A DNA stretch of 64,000 bases from Paracoccus onchidii. GTDB taxonomy: Bacteria; Pseudomonadota; Alphaproteobacteria; Rhodobacterales; Rhodobacteraceae. A model generated the notes under the pieces. The model searched no databases and was not told the DNA's origin. It was given only the letters and a program-made list of their open reading frames with translations. Shown here one piece after another: positions 45,803-55,297 of this stretch. The translations under genes were made by a program, and so were the position numbers. The stretch's first letter is position 1. Every line of letters starts with the position of its first letter. The stretch lies in assembly GCF_028294535.1 (NCBI RefSeq), contig NZ_JAQBIE010000004.1, positions 168,216 to 232,215 of the forward strand, in the 5' to 3' direction.

Positions 45803-46726
45803 TTAGCCGTAACTGCGCGTGGGCCGGTCGAAAACCTTGCGGCCCATCAGGGACCCGACAAGATCAACCATCAGCTTGGCTGTGCGGCCGCGTTCATCGA
45901 GAAACGGATTCAGCTCGACAAGGTCCAGCGATGTGACCAGCCCGGATTCATGCAACAGCTCCATGACCAGATGGGCCTCGCGGAAGGTGGTTCCGCCCGG
46001 CACCGTGGTCCCCACGGCCGGAGCAATGGACGGGTCCAGAAAATCCACATCAAGCGACACATGCAGCAAGCCATTTGCGGCCTTGACCCGGTCAAGAAAA
46101 TCGCGAAGCGGTGCCACGATGCCCTGTTCGTCCAGCACCCGCATGTCGTTCACGGTAATGTCGGTCAGCTGCATGGCGGCATGTTCGGCGGGATCGACGC
46201 TGCGAATGCCGAACATGCAGATGTTTTCGCCCGGGATCGGGGCGGGAAATTCTGGAAAGGGATCAAACCCGGCATTTCCATGCGCATAGGCCATCGGGGT
46301 GCCGTGAAGGTTGCCCGATGTGGTCGAGGTAACCGTATGAAAATCGCTATGGGCATCCAGCCAGATCACGAATTGGGGCCGGCCCTGGCTAGCTGCAAAA
46401 GCGGCGATGCCCGCCACCGAACCGAGCGCAAGCGAGTGATCCCCCCCCATGATGATCGGCATTCCGTCGGGCATGGCGGCCTGGGTCGCGGCGCGAATCG
46501 CATTGGTCCAGGCAATCGTTTCGGGCAGGTGGTGGACAGCGGCATTCGCGCAGCTTTCCTGACCGGGTGGCGCGGGAATGACATCGCCGCGATCCTCGGT
46601 CGTGTGCCCCAGCGCAGCAAGAGTGGTCGCCAGGCCGGCGGTGCGATAGGCCGCCGGTCCCATCAGGCAACCGGGCCGGCGCTGCCCCTCGTCTACAGGG
46701 GCGCCGATAAGGATGCAGTGTGTCAT
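45803..46726 (-). CDS. Arginase
   Basis: 307 residues from MTHCILIGAPVDEGQ behind GGAG; the frame extends 14 codons further but without family likeness. The dimanganese site is visible: GGDHS (H97), DAHSD (D124, H126, D128) and DVDFLDP later on. It hydrolyses arginine to ornithine and urea in the cytoplasm. The arginine biosynthesis genes argD and argF lie 4 kb away on the other strand. No urease or ornithine cyclodeaminase genes are nearby. Confidence 0.92.
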   Translation of the reverse strand: MTHCILIGAPVDEGQRRPGCLMGPAAYRTAGLATTLAALGHTTEDRGDVIPAPPGQESCANAAVHHLPETIAWTNAIRAATQAAMPDGMPIIMGGDHSLALGSVAGIAAFAASQGRPQFVIWLDAHSDFHTVTSTTSGNLHGTPMAYAHGNAGFDPFPEFPAPIPGENICMFGIRSVDPAEHAAMQLTDITVNDMRVLDEQGIVAPLRDFLDRVKAANGLLHVSLDVDFLDPSIAPAVGTTVPGGTTFREAHLVMELLHESGLVTSLDLVELNPFLDERGRTAKLMVDLVGSLMGRKVFDRPTRSYG

Positions 46727-46789
46727 CTGTGTCTCCTGTCCGGTTCGCCCTGAGCTAAGCGGTTGCATACCGGAAAGTCCACCACGGGT

Positions 46790-48508
46790 TTATGCGCGCG
46801 CGCCCTTGAACCGCTCGTGCCATTCGGCGCGCTGATCGTCGGTGATCTTGGCAAAAAGGACATCGGGCACCGTAAAGGCGTGACCGGCATTCAGGGTGCC
46901 AAGCGCGGCGGCAATATCGTCGGGCCAGCTGCGATCATCGCTTTGCATTGCCGCCAGCATGCTGTCTGCGGCAAACGGGATAAAGGGGGCGGACAGGACC
47001 GCGTAAAGCCGGATCAGATTCAGGCCCAGACGCACCTGCATGGCGGCGGTGTCCGGGTCTGTCTTGAAGGTCGACCATGGGGCGGCACTTTGCAGATATT
47101 CGTTCCCCAGAACCCAGATGCCGCGCAGTTCGGCCGCGGACTTGCGCACTTCCATCCGCGACATCGCATCTTCATAGGCGCGCAGGCGCGTGGTCAGGGC
47201 CTCGATCAGAGCCGCTTCGTCGGTGCCATAGGCACCGCCTTCGGGAACCGCCTCGCCGAATTTCGAGCGGCAGAACTTGGTAATGCGGCTGACAAAATTG
47301 CCCAACACATCCGCGAGGTCCTTGTTCACGGATTGCTGGAAATTCTCCCAGGTGAATTCACTGTCACCCGATTCCGGGGCATGGGACAGCAACCACCAGC
47401 GCCAGTAATCCGCCGGCAACAGTTCAAGCGCGTGGTCCATGAACACACCACGGCCCTGGCTGGTCGAGAACTGGCCGCCATCATATGTGAGATAGTTGAA
47501 GGACTTGATGTAATCGACCATCTTCCATGGCTCGGCCGATCCCAACAGGGTCGCGGGAAAGGACAGCGTGTGGAAGGGCACGTTATCCTTGCCCATGAAC
47601 TGGGTATAGGTGACATCCTGCGCACCTTCGTCATTGCGCCACCAACGACGCCAGTCCGCATCCGACAGACCGTTTGAATCGGCCCATTCCGCAGTTCCGG
47701 CGATATATTCGATAGGTGCATCGAACCAGACATAGAAGACCTTGCCCTCCATGCCCGGCCAGTCGTTTTCGCCGCGTTTGACGGGGATGCCCCATTTCAG
47801 ATCACGGGTGATGCCGCGATCCTGCAGGCCATCGCCGTCATTCAGCCATTTTTTCGCGATCGAGGTCGTCAGGATCGGCCAGTCGGCCTTGCTGTCGATC
47901 CAGTCGGAGATCTGCTGTTTCAGTTCGGATTGACGCAAAAAGAGATGCTTGGTCTCGCGCACCTCAAGATTGGTGCTGCCGGAAATGGCGCTTCGGGGAT
48001 CGATCAGGTCAGTCGGGTCAAGCTGCTTGGTGCAATTCTCGCATTGGTCCCCGCGGGCCTTGTCATAGCCGCAATTCGGGCAGGTGCCTTCGATATAGCG
48101 ATCCGGCAGGAAACGTCCGTCATCGATCGAATAGACCTGCTTTTCAGACACTTCGCGGATGAATTCGTTCTTGGCCAACTGCCCGGCGAAATGTTGGGTC
48201 AGGACATGATTTCGATCGCTTGATGATCGACCATAGTGATCGAATGAAAGGCCGAAGCCTTTGGCCAGCGCGGCCTGTTCCTGATGCATCCGGGCGCAAT
48301 ACTCGGCGACTGGCTCACCGGTTTTGGCGGCTGCCAGCTCGGCTGGTGTGCCGTGTTCGTCGGTGGCGCAGATGAACATGACCTCGTTGTCACGTGCCCG
48401 CAGGTAACGGGCATACAGATCGGCAGGCAACTGCGATCCGACGAGATTCCCCAAATGCTTGATCCCATTGATATAGGGCAGTGCAGAGGTGATGAGGTGG
48501 CGAGCCAT
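46790..48508 (-). CDS. metG: Methionine--tRNA ligase
   Basis: 572 residues. Class I signature [12 protein letters not shown] (HIGH-type) at the N-terminus, zinc-binding [17 protein letters not shown] near residues 144-160, and the second signature in the form QFSTSQGRG, replacing KMSKS. The C-terminal helical anticodon domain is present; the extra tRNA-binding dimerisation domain is missing, as usual in this group. It initiates and elongates protein synthesis by charging tRNA-Met. AGGA lies before the ATG. Confidence 0.94.
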   Translation of the reverse strand: MARHLITSALPYINGIKHLGNLVGSQLPADLYARYLRARDNEVMFICATDEHGTPAELAAAKTGEPVAEYCARMHQEQAALAKGFGLSFDHYGRSSSDRNHVLTQHFAGQLAKNEFIREVSEKQVYSIDDGRFLPDRYIEGTCPNCGYDKARGDQCENCTKQLDPTDLIDPRSAISGSTNLEVRETKHLFLRQSELKQQISDWIDSKADWPILTTSIAKKWLNDGDGLQDRGITRDLKWGIPVKRGENDWPGMEGKVFYVWFDAPIEYIAGTAEWADSNGLSDADWRRWWRNDEGAQDVTYTQFMGKDNVPFHTLSFPATLLGSAEPWKMVDYIKSFNYLTYDGGQFSTSQGRGVFMDHALELLPADYWRWWLLSHAPESGDSEFTWENFQQSVNKDLADVLGNFVSRITKFCRSKFGEAVPEGGAYGTDEAALIEALTTRLRAYEDAMSRMEVRKSAAELRGIWVLGNEYLQSAAPWSTFKTDPDTAAMQVRLGLNLIRLYAVLSAPFIPFAADSMLAAMQSDDRSWPDDIAAALGTLNAGHAFTVPDVLFAKITDDQRAEWHERFKGARA

Positions 48509-48606
48509 TGCGATGCGTCCTTTCCGGTCGGCGCCTGTCTAGCCGCGATGCCGGGTGAAGAAAAGTGGGCCTGCGCCGCGAATGCTGGCTTGACCGGAAA
48601 CAGCGA

Positions 48607-49050
48607 TCAGCAGAATGCCGTGTTTGCATCCAAGCGGCGGGTTTGTGCCAGCTTCAGGATCGTCTGGACATGTGCCGACAATGGCAGCGCGCCTGCCAGC
48701 ACATCCGCAATCGGGCACCAGGCGGCGTCCAGCGCATCATCGGCGGCAGCAGGTTCGCCGGACACATATTCGCACAGCACGGCTGCAAGCAAGAAGTGAA
48801 ACTGCAGCTTTCCATCGGGTCCGTGCAGTATCAGATCGATATTGTCCAGATATTGCAGGGGATTGGCCTGCACTCCGGTTTCTTCCTGCAATTCGCGTCG
48901 GGCGGCATCCAGCGCGGTTTCGCCGGGGTCGACATGGCCGCCCGGAAACCCCCACAGACCCGCATCGGGCGGATTGCGACGACGCGCCAGCAGCACATCA
49001 TCACCGCGCAGGGTCACGGCCAGCGCGGCCAGCCGTGGGAACCCGGCCAA
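48607..49050 (-). CDS. Nudix hydrolase
   Basis: 147 residues with a complete Nudix box: [23 protein letters not shown] pattern (G-x5-E-x7-REUxEExGU) near residues 37-59. [30 protein letters not shown] in front resembles NADH-pyrophosphatase/ADP-ribose hydrolases of the MutT type. The substrate is not clear. The only start compatible with the conserved N-terminus is a TTG at 49050, four bases after the gcrA stop. Confidence 0.85.
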   Translation of the reverse strand: MAGFPRLAALAVTLRGDDVLLARRRNPPDAGLWGFPGGHVDPGETALDAARRELQEETGVQANPLQYLDNIDLILHGPDGKLQFHFLLAAVLCEYVSGEPAAADDALDAAWCPIADVLAGALPLSAHVQTILKLAQTRRLDANTAFC

Positions 49051-49054
49051 GGGA

Positions 49055-49654
49055 TCAGCGCCGGCGGTCGCGGCGCGAACTCATCGGCTGGAACGCAACG
49101 CCGACATGGGCTTCGCAATAGGGCTTGCCCGGCTGGCTGGGCAGGCCGCAGAACCAGAACTTGTCGGTCGCGGGGTCGCCGATTGGCCATTTGCAGGTGC
49201 GCTCGGTCAGTTCCATCAGGGTCAGTTTGCGCGATTTCTTTTCGACTTCGCGCACCGAGGCCAGAGCTTCGGGGCTGATTTCATTTGCCGAAGGCTGCGG
49301 GGGCAGCGGCTGGCCCGCCGGCACGATCGGTCTGCGGGGCACCGGGGTGAAGGCAGGCTGCGTTGCCGGTTGGGCTGCTGCTGGTTCGGGCTTGGCGGCG
49401 ACGGGTTCCGCCGCGGGTGCCGGCGCGGGCTTTGGCGAAGGCGCCGGCTTTTTCTCGGCCTTCTTTTCCGGGGTGGGCTCGGGCGTCGGTGCGGCCTCGG
49501 CCTCTTCGGTGCGGTTGGACAGGCCCAGACGGTGCACCTTGCCGATGACGGCGTTTCGGGTCACGCCGCCCAATTCCTTGGCGATGGCGCTGGCCGACTG
49601 GCCTTCGCTCCACATGCGTTTCAGGGTCTCGACACGTTCATCCGTCCAGGACAT
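49055..49654 (-). CDS. gcrA: Cell-cycle regulator GcrA
   Basis: 199 residues. The N-terminal helix-turn-helix [45 protein letters not shown] is diagnostic. A Pro/Ala/Lys-rich linker (about residues 50-110) leads to a C-terminal RNA-polymerase sigma-70 binding part with [20 protein letters not shown]. GcrA activates promoters methylated by CcrM at GANTC sites and drives S-phase genes in Alphaproteobacteria. Followed by a Nudix gene that may be co-transcribed. Confidence 0.95.
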   Translation of the reverse strand: MSWTDERVETLKRMWSEGQSASAIAKELGGVTRNAVIGKVHRLGLSNRTEEAEAAPTPEPTPEKKAEKKPAPSPKPAPAPAAEPVAAKPEPAAAQPATQPAFTPVPRRPIVPAGQPLPPQPSANEISPEALASVREVEKKSRKLTLMELTERTCKWPIGDPATDKFWFCGLPSQPGKPYCEAHVGVAFQPMSSRRDRRR

Positions 49655-49772
49655 GGCTGCCTTTCCGGGCGGGTCTGACCTGCCGCCCCATCTTGAAACC
49701 TACGGTTTACCCCGTCAGAAACGGGATGCCGAGATTTAGCGTTTGAGACGCGGGAATTCAAGGACTGCCAAC

Positions 49773-50591
49773 ATGGAACGCATCAGAATGAACGATCAAC
49801 CCGCGATGGGGGTGCGCCGCTTTGGCCACGTCAACTGGCTGGGGCTGTACACTTTGGCGCGCCGCGAAGTCATGCGCTTCATGGCGGTGTGGCAGCAAAC
49901 CATCTTTGCACCGCTGATGACGGCGGCCCTGTTCGTGCTGGTCTTTGCGCTGGCTTTGGGACAAGGGAGGGGCGAAATCATGGGCCTTCCCTATTTGCAA
50001 TTCCTGGGACCGGGCATCCTGATGATGACGGTTATCCAGAACGCGTTTGCCAATACCTCCAGTTCGATCACCTCGGCAAAGGTGCAGGGCAATATCGTCG
50101 ATACATTGATGCCGCCCCTGTCGGCCGGAGAATTGCTTGCAGGCTATCTGACCGGCTCGGTGGTGCGTGCGGGGTTGGTTGCGACGGTGATCGGAACGGG
50201 AATGGTCGTCGTGACAGGGGCTGGTATCGCGCATCCGCTATGGGCGATTACCTTTGTGCTGTTGGCGGCATTGCTATTGGGCGGCTTGGGTATTCTGGCT
50301 GGTATTCTGGCACAGAAATTCGACCAGATGGCGGCAATCACGAACTTCCTGATCACGCCATTGTCCTTTCTGTCCGGCACTTTCTATTCGGTCGATGCCT
50401 TGCCCGAACCCTTTCGCACGCTGTCGCACTGGAATCCGATCTTTTATCTGATTGATGGAGCACGCTATGGCGTCACGGGCGTCAGCGACGCGCCGCCGCT
50501 GCGGGGCTTCCTGGTATGTGCGGTGGCCGTGGCCTGTGTGCTGGGGCTTGGCTGGCGCTGGTTCAAATCGGGATATCGGATGAAAGCGTGA
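49773..50591 (+). CDS. ABC-2 type transporter permease
   Basis: 272 residues from the ATG at 49773, which has AAGGA eight bases upstream. Six membrane helices and the ABC-2 family segment PLSFLSGTFYSVDALPEPFRTLSHWNPIFYLIDGARYG. This permease type exports drugs, polysaccharides or other compounds and needs a separate ATPase; no ATPase gene is adjacent. Divergent from gcrA. Confidence 0.87.
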   Translation: MERIRMNDQPAMGVRRFGHVNWLGLYTLARREVMRFMAVWQQTIFAPLMTAALFVLVFALALGQGRGEIMGLPYLQFLGPGILMMTVIQNAFANTSSSITSAKVQGNIVDTLMPPLSAGELLAGYLTGSVVRAGLVATVIGTGMVVVTGAGIAHPLWAITFVLLAALLLGGLGILAGILAQKFDQMAAITNFLITPLSFLSGTFYSVDALPEPFRTLSHWNPIFYLIDGARYGVTGVSDAPPLRGFLVCAVAVACVLGLGWRWFKSGYRMKA

Positions 50592-50733
50592 TTGCGCGGG
50601 ACTGAAAATCGCGCTATTGGCGGCTTCATGATCGTTTGGACCGCCATAATCGCCCGTCCCCGACGTTGACGTTTCGTCACCGTCCGATCCTTTCTGTCCA
50701 TCACAATTTGTCATGCCATTCGGGGAATCCGCC

Positions 50734-51906
50734 ATGATTTCGCATGTCCTGCCGACCTATAATCGCGCATCTCTTGCCTTTGAACGGGGGGAGGGGGCCT
50801 GGGCCATCGCCACCGACGGGACCCGATACCTGGATCTCGGGGCGGGAATCGCGGTCAATGTGCTGGGCCATGCCCATCCTGATCTTGTCGCGGCACTGAC
50901 CCGGCAAGCCGGCAAAATCTGGCATGTTTCGAATCTGTACCAGATTCCAGAACAGGAAAAGCTGGCGGATATGCTGGTCGACAAGACCTTTGCGGATACG
51001 GTTTTCTTCACGAACTCTGGCACCGAAGCCGCAGAGCTGGCAATCAAGATGGTGCGCAAGTTCTGGGATGCGGCCGCCCAACCCGACCGGATCGAAATTC
51101 TGACCTTCGAAGGTGCTTTCCACGGCCGCTCGACCGGTGCGATTGCTGCTGCAGGGTCTGAAAAGTTGGTCGCGGGGTTCGGTCCGTTGATGCCCGGTTT
51201 CCGGCAGTTGCCCTGGGGCGACATGGAGGCGCTGAAGGCCGCAATCAGCGACAAGACCGCCGCCGTCCTGATCGAGCCGGTGCAGGGCGAAGGTGGAATT
51301 CGCCCGATTGCGGATGAAGATCTGCGCGAAATTCGTGCCCTGTGCGACAAGACCGGTGCCCTGCTGGTGCTGGATGAGGTTCAAAGCGGCATGGGCCGGA
51401 CCGGTCGCTTGTTTGCCCATGAATATGCCGGGATCGTCCCTGATATCATGATGGTGGCCAAGGGTATCGGCGGCGGCTTTCCGTTGGGCGCGGTGCTGGC
51501 CTCGGAAAAGGCCGCCGGGCCGATGTCGGCGGGCACGCATGGCTCGACCTATGGGGGCAACCCGTTGGCATGTGCGGTTGGTGCAACGGTCATGGATATC
51601 GTTGCCGATGATGCCTTTCTGGCCGAGGTCGGCCGCAAGGCCGCGTTGATGCGGCAAAAGCTCGAGGGGCTGGTCGCCAGCCATCCCGACGTCTTCGAAT
51701 CCGTTCGGGGGCAGGGGTTGATGCTGGGCCTGAAATGCAAGGTTTCGCCGGTCAAGCTGGTCGAGGCAGGGTATGCGCAGCATATCCTGACCGTTCCGGC
51801 GGCGGACAACACGCTGAGATTGTTGCCGCCCCTGAACATCGACGATGATGAAATCGCCGAAGCGGTTGCGCGTCTTGATCGCGCGGCGGACGGCCTTGAT
51901 GCCTGA
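50734..51906 (+). CDS. argD: Acetylornithine/succinyldiaminopimelate aminotransferase
   Basis: 390 residues, class III PLP aminotransferase. PLP phosphate contacts are in FTNSGTEAAE, the pyridoxal aspartate in LLVLDEVQSGMGRTG, and the lysine in MMVAKGIGGGFPLGAVLA. It makes N-acetylornithine in arginine synthesis and may serve lysine synthesis too. The start at 50734 is preferred over an ATG seven codons upstream. Separated from argF by 181 bp that hold a 14-bp hairpin (GCAAGC/GCTTGC at 52049-52062) but no gene. Confidence 0.93.
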   Translation: MISHVLPTYNRASLAFERGEGAWAIATDGTRYLDLGAGIAVNVLGHAHPDLVAALTRQAGKIWHVSNLYQIPEQEKLADMLVDKTFADTVFFTNSGTEAAELAIKMVRKFWDAAAQPDRIEILTFEGAFHGRSTGAIAAAGSEKLVAGFGPLMPGFRQLPWGDMEALKAAISDKTAAVLIEPVQGEGGIRPIADEDLREIRALCDKTGALLVLDEVQSGMGRTGRLFAHEYAGIVPDIMMVAKGIGGGFPLGAVLASEKAAGPMSAGTHGSTYGGNPLACAVGATVMDIVADDAFLAEVGRKAALMRQKLEGLVASHPDVFESVRGQGLMLGLKCKVSPVKLVEAGYAQHILTVPAADNTLRLLPPLNIDDDEIAEAVARLDRAADGLDA

Positions 51907-52087
51907 GCTGAAACCGGGGCAGGGCGGCGGGACGGCAAATGCCTGTTGGCTTGCGCGCTTGCGATGAGAAAACACCATCGCCTGAACCTGTATCGCCGGC
52001 CATGCCTGCGGTGCAGCCGGCAGCCGCATTTCGCTTGACCCCGGCGAGGCAAGCAGGCTTGCTGCTCGAAACCGCTGAAAGACAAGA

Positions 52088-53017
52088 ATGATGAAGCATT
52101 TTCTGGATATCCATACCACGTCAAAGGACGATCTGAGGTCAATTATCGATCAGGCGCATGCGATGAAATCCGCGCGCAAGGATCGCCCCAAGGGAGCCGC
52201 CGACGACAGCCAGCCCCTGGCCGGTCGCATGGTGGCTTTGATTTTCGAGAAACCTTCGACACGAACGCGTGTCAGCTTTGATGTAGGCGTGCGTCAGATG
52301 GGTGGCCAGACCATGGTGCTGTCCGGCAGCGAGATGCAGCTGGGGCACGGCGAAACCATTGCGGATACCGCACGGGTCCTGTCGCGCTATGTCGATCTGA
52401 TCATGATTCGGACATTCGAGGAAGCCACGTTGCAAGAGATGGCGGAATATGCCGATGTTCCGGTGATCAACGGTCTGACGAACCGCACCCATCCCTGCCA
52501 GATCATGGCCGATGTCATGACATTCGAGGAACATCGCGGGCCGATTGCGGGCAAGAAAACCGTCTGGGTCGGCGATGGCAACAATGTTTGCGCCAGTGTC
52601 GCCCATGCGGCGGGACAGTTCGGGTTTGATTTCACGTTCACCGGCCCCCCGCAGCTTGACCCCGAGGCCGAGGCTTTGGACTTTGCGCGGGCGCAGGGTG
52701 TTCAGGTGGCGATCGAACGCGACCCGGTCAAGGCCGTGCAGGGCGCGGATCTGGTCTTTGCGGATACCTGGGTCAGCATGCATGACCCGCAATCGGCCAA
52801 GGAGCGGCGTCACAACCAGTTGCGCGGCTATCAGGTCAACGAAGAGTTGATGTCGCATGCAAAGCCCGATTCGCTGTTCATGCACTGCCTGCCCGCGCAT
52901 CGCGAAGACGAAGTGACAAGTGCGGTCATGGATGGTCCGCATTCGGTCATCTGGGATGAGGCCGAAAACCGTTTGCATGCCCAGAAGGCGGTGATGCGGC
53001 ACTGTCTGGGACTCTGA
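52088..53017 (+). CDS. argF: Ornithine carbamoyltransferase
   Basis: 309 residues. The carbamoyl-phosphate loop is [11 protein letters not shown], followed by [11 protein letters not shown], and the ornithine-binding [11 protein letters not shown]. It condenses ornithine with carbamoyl phosphate to citrulline in the cytoplasm. Two ATG codons stand in tandem at the start. argD-argF in this order is common in Alphaproteobacteria. Confidence 0.94.
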   Translation: MMKHFLDIHTTSKDDLRSIIDQAHAMKSARKDRPKGAADDSQPLAGRMVALIFEKPSTRTRVSFDVGVRQMGGQTMVLSGSEMQLGHGETIADTARVLSRYVDLIMIRTFEEATLQEMAEYADVPVINGLTNRTHPCQIMADVMTFEEHRGPIAGKKTVWVGDGNNVCASVAHAAGQFGFDFTFTGPPQLDPEAEALDFARAQGVQVAIERDPVKAVQGADLVFADTWVSMHDPQSAKERRHNQLRGYQVNEELMSHAKPDSLFMHCLPAHREDEVTSAVMDGPHSVIWDEAENRLHAQKAVMRHCLGL

Positions 53018-53041
53018 GCTGACAGGAAGAAACCTGCTAAG

Positions 53042-53067
53042 ACGCCCGCCCGAACAGGTGGGCGTTT
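53042..53067 (+). terminator. Intrinsic terminator after argF
   Basis: 9-bp stem ACGCCCGCC / GGTGGGCGT (one G-T pair) with a 6-nt loop, followed by TT and a T-rich stretch, 25 bp after argF. Confidence 0.65.
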
Positions 53068-53091
53068 GTCGTTTGAGGCGTTGTTGAGGTG

Positions 53092-53135
53092 CTGTCCCAA
53101 AAGCTTCGCTGTTCTGTCGCAAAGCTGTCACGGGA
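53092..53135 (+). promoter_or_regulatory. Tandem PHO box upstream of phoX
   Basis: Four consecutive 11-base units start at 53092, 53103, 53114 and 53125. Three begin with CTGTC (CTGTCCC, CTGTCGC, CTGTCAC), and the second is degenerate. The last two units, CTGTCGC-AAAG-CTGTCAC, are very close to the E. coli PHO box consensus bound by PhoB. A possible -10 (CTATCT) starts at 53141, the expected distance behind. Phosphate-starvation control of phoX is well supported. Confidence 0.75.
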
Positions 53136-53157
53136 TGGGCCTATCTCCGGCCCGGAC

Positions 53158-53182
53158 AAGCCCGCCAATGGCGGGTTTCTTT
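53158..53182 (+). terminator. Terminator-like hairpin in the phoX leader
   Basis: Stem CCCGCC / GGCGGG with an AAT loop, extended by A-T and G-T pairs, followed by TTTCTTT. It lies after the PHO box and ends 21 bp before the phoX start codon, so it would be in the 5' end of the phoX message. It may be a second argF-side terminator or a leader attenuator. Confidence 0.5.
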
Positions 53183-53203
53183 ACGATCAGCCAGGAGACC
53201 GCC

Positions 53204-55195
53204 ATGAGCGATCAGGATTCTTCCCGCCACGTTTTCAGGACCAGCCAGCTTGAAGAGGCCGACGGCCCGGGCCTGAACCCGACAGGCAACCGCACGATGG
53301 GCGAAATCATCGCCGCCCGTTTTTCACGCCGCGGCTTCCTGCGCGGCTCGATGGCATCGGTCGCCATTTCGGCGACGGTCAGTCCAATGGCATTGTTGGC
53401 CGCCGATGATGCCCATGCGCAGGGTGTGGTCGAGGGCAGCAAGTTCGATTTCACCGAGGTGAAGGCCGGCGTTGATGCCGATCATCACGTGGCCCAAGGC
53501 TATGATGCAGATGTGTTGCTGCGCTGGGGTGACAAGATCTTTGCGGATGCGCCGGAATTCGATCCCGCCAACCAGTCCGAAGCCGCGCAGGAACGGCAAT
53601 TCGGCTATAACAACGACTTCGTTGGGTTCATTGCGCTGGACGATGCCGACGATCACGGTCTGCTGGTGGTCAATCACGAATATACCAATGAACACCTGAT
53701 GTTCCCGGGGATCATCAAGGTCACCGACGGCGATATCAGCATTGCCGAGGCCACCGAAGACCGCGTCAATATCGAGATGGCGGCCCATGGCGGCAGCGTT
53801 GTCGAGATCCGCAAGGTCGATGGCAAATGGCAGCCGGTTCTGGAAGGCAAGCAGAACCGCCGCATTACCGCCAAGACCGAAATGGAAATCGCGGGTCCGG
53901 CGGCAGGTCACGCCCGGATGCAAACAAATGCGGATCCCAGCGGCACCAAGGTTCTGGGCACGATCAACAACTGCGCCGGCGGCGTGACCCCTTGGGGCAC
54001 CTACATCATGGCGGAAGAGAATTTTCACGGCTATTTCATCGGCGAGCTGCCCGCCGATCACCGCGAGGCGGCCAATTACGAACGTGTGGGCGTTCCGGGC
54101 GGCAGTTATGATTGGGGCAAGTTCCACGATCGTTTCGACCTGAGTAAAGAGCCGAATGAGCCGAACCGCTTTGGCTGGATCGTCGAGGTTGATGTCAACG
54201 ATCCCAATTCGACCCCGAAGAAACGCACGGCGCTTGGCCGCTTCAAGCATGAAGGCGCGGAAAGCGCCGTCGCCAAGGACGGGCGCGTCGTGTTCTATCT
54301 GGGCGATGATGAACGGTTCGATTACGTCTACAAGTTCGTGACCACCGGCACCTACAATCCCGATGATCGCGCCGCCAATATGGACCTGTTGGATGACGGT
54401 ATCCTTTATGTTGCGCGCTTTGATGAAGATGGCAGTGTGACCTGGTTGCCCCTGGTTCAGGGCGAAGGCCCACTGACGGCTGAAAATGGTTTCGAGAGCC
54501 AGGCGGATGTCCTGATCGAGACCCGCCGTGCGGCCGATCTTCTGGAAGCCACGCCAATGGATCGTCCCGAAGACATCCAGCCCAATGCCGATACCGGGCG
54601 GGCCTATGTCATGTTGACCAACAACACCAAACGCGAAGAGGCAAATGCCGCCAATCCGCGTGTCGACAATGCCTTTGGCCATATCATCGAGATCGTCGAG
54701 GACAACGAAGACATCGCCGCGACCAAGGGCACCTGGGAAATTCTGGTGCAATGCGGAGATCCGTCGATTGCCGAGGTCGGGGCGACATTCTCGACCGAGA
54801 CGACCGAGGATGGCTGGTTCGGAATGCCCGACAATTGCGCGATCGATTCCGATGGACGCCTGTGGGTTTCGACCGATGGCAATTCGCCCTCTAAAACCGG
54901 CCGGACCGATGGGCTGTGGGCGATGGATACCGAGGGTGCGGCGCGCGGAACTTCGCGCCTGTTCTATCGGGTGCCGATCGGTGCCGAACTGTGCGGGCCG
55001 TGCCCGACTGCGGATATGAGCACCTTCTTTGTGGCGGTCCAGCACCCGGCAGACGGTGGTGAGGATTGGGAAGAATTCGGACGCCCGTCCTATTACGAAG
55101 ACCTGTCGACGCGCTGGCCTGATTTCGATGACGCCATGCCGGTGCGTCCGTCTGTTGTCGCGATCACCAAGCAGGGTGGCGGCAAAATCGGCTGA
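53204..55195 (+). CDS. phoX: PhoX-type alkaline phosphatase (DUF839)
   Basis: 663 residues. The Tat signal SRRGFLRGSMASVA follows a 40-residue leader. The catalytic domain is PhoX/DUF839, including the conserved NCAGGVTPWGT around C257, the cysteine that holds the iron-calcium cofactor in studied PhoX proteins. It releases phosphate from organic phosphoesters outside the cytoplasm. AGGAGA precedes the ATG at 53204; the frame open since 53066 overlaps the regulatory region and is rejected. Single-gene unit with a PHO box. Confidence 0.93.
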   Translation: MSDQDSSRHVFRTSQLEEADGPGLNPTGNRTMGEIIAARFSRRGFLRGSMASVAISATVSPMALLAADDAHAQGVVEGSKFDFTEVKAGVDADHHVAQGYDADVLLRWGDKIFADAPEFDPANQSEAAQERQFGYNNDFVGFIALDDADDHGLLVVNHEYTNEHLMFPGIIKVTDGDISIAEATEDRVNIEMAAHGGSVVEIRKVDGKWQPVLEGKQNRRITAKTEMEIAGPAAGHARMQTNADPSGTKVLGTINNCAGGVTPWGTYIMAEENFHGYFIGELPADHREAANYERVGVPGGSYDWGKFHDRFDLSKEPNEPNRFGWIVEVDVNDPNSTPKKRTALGRFKHEGAESAVAKDGRVVFYLGDDERFDYVYKFVTTGTYNPDDRAANMDLLDDGILYVARFDEDGSVTWLPLVQGEGPLTAENGFESQADVLIETRRAADLLEATPMDRPEDIQPNADTGRAYVMLTNNTKREEANAANPRVDNAFGHIIEIVEDNEDIAATKGTWEILVQCGDPSIAEVGATFSTETTEDGWFGMPDNCAIDSDGRLWVSTDGNSPSKTGRTDGLWAMDTEGAARGTSRLFYRVPIGAELCGPCPTADMSTFFVAVQHPADGGEDWEEFGRPSYYEDLSTRWPDFDDAMPVRPSVVAITKQGGGKIG

Positions 55196-55208
55196 TGCGC
55201 TGAGCGAC

Positions 55209-55245
55209 CATATTGCCGGGTGGCCGCTGGCCACCCGGCAATATG
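55209..55245. terminator. Perfect 17-bp hairpin after phoX
   Basis: Arms 55209-55225 and 55229-55245 are exact complements (CATATTGCC...GGCAATATG) around a 3-nt loop. It follows the phoX stop by 13 bp. The plus-strand 3' side is A-rich rather than T-rich, so termination may depend on the next hairpin. Confidence 0.6.
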
Positions 55246-55276
55246 AAAAAAGGCCGCGCATTCGCGCGGCCTTTGA
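55246..55276. terminator. Bidirectional terminator between phoX and pckA
   Basis: 11-bp stem AAAGGCCGCGC / GCGCGGCCTTT with ATTC loop. On the minus strand it ends in six T after the stem, a strong terminator for pckA; on the plus strand it ends in TTT. Confidence 0.8.
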
Positions 55277-55297
55277 TATTCTTGAACGCGTGCCAGC

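Noticed and set aside
52040..52070. GCAAGC/GCTTGC hairpin before argF as an attenuator or riboswitch
   Set aside because: A 6-bp stem without a leader peptide, T-run or known aptamer pattern; too little to claim regulation.
50701..52119. 472-codon minus-strand frame opposite argD
   Set aside because: Antisense to a certain aminotransferase gene.
53324..55261. 645-codon open frame opposite phoX
   Set aside because: It runs antisense to the phosphatase gene with no recognisable domains; a composition artefact.
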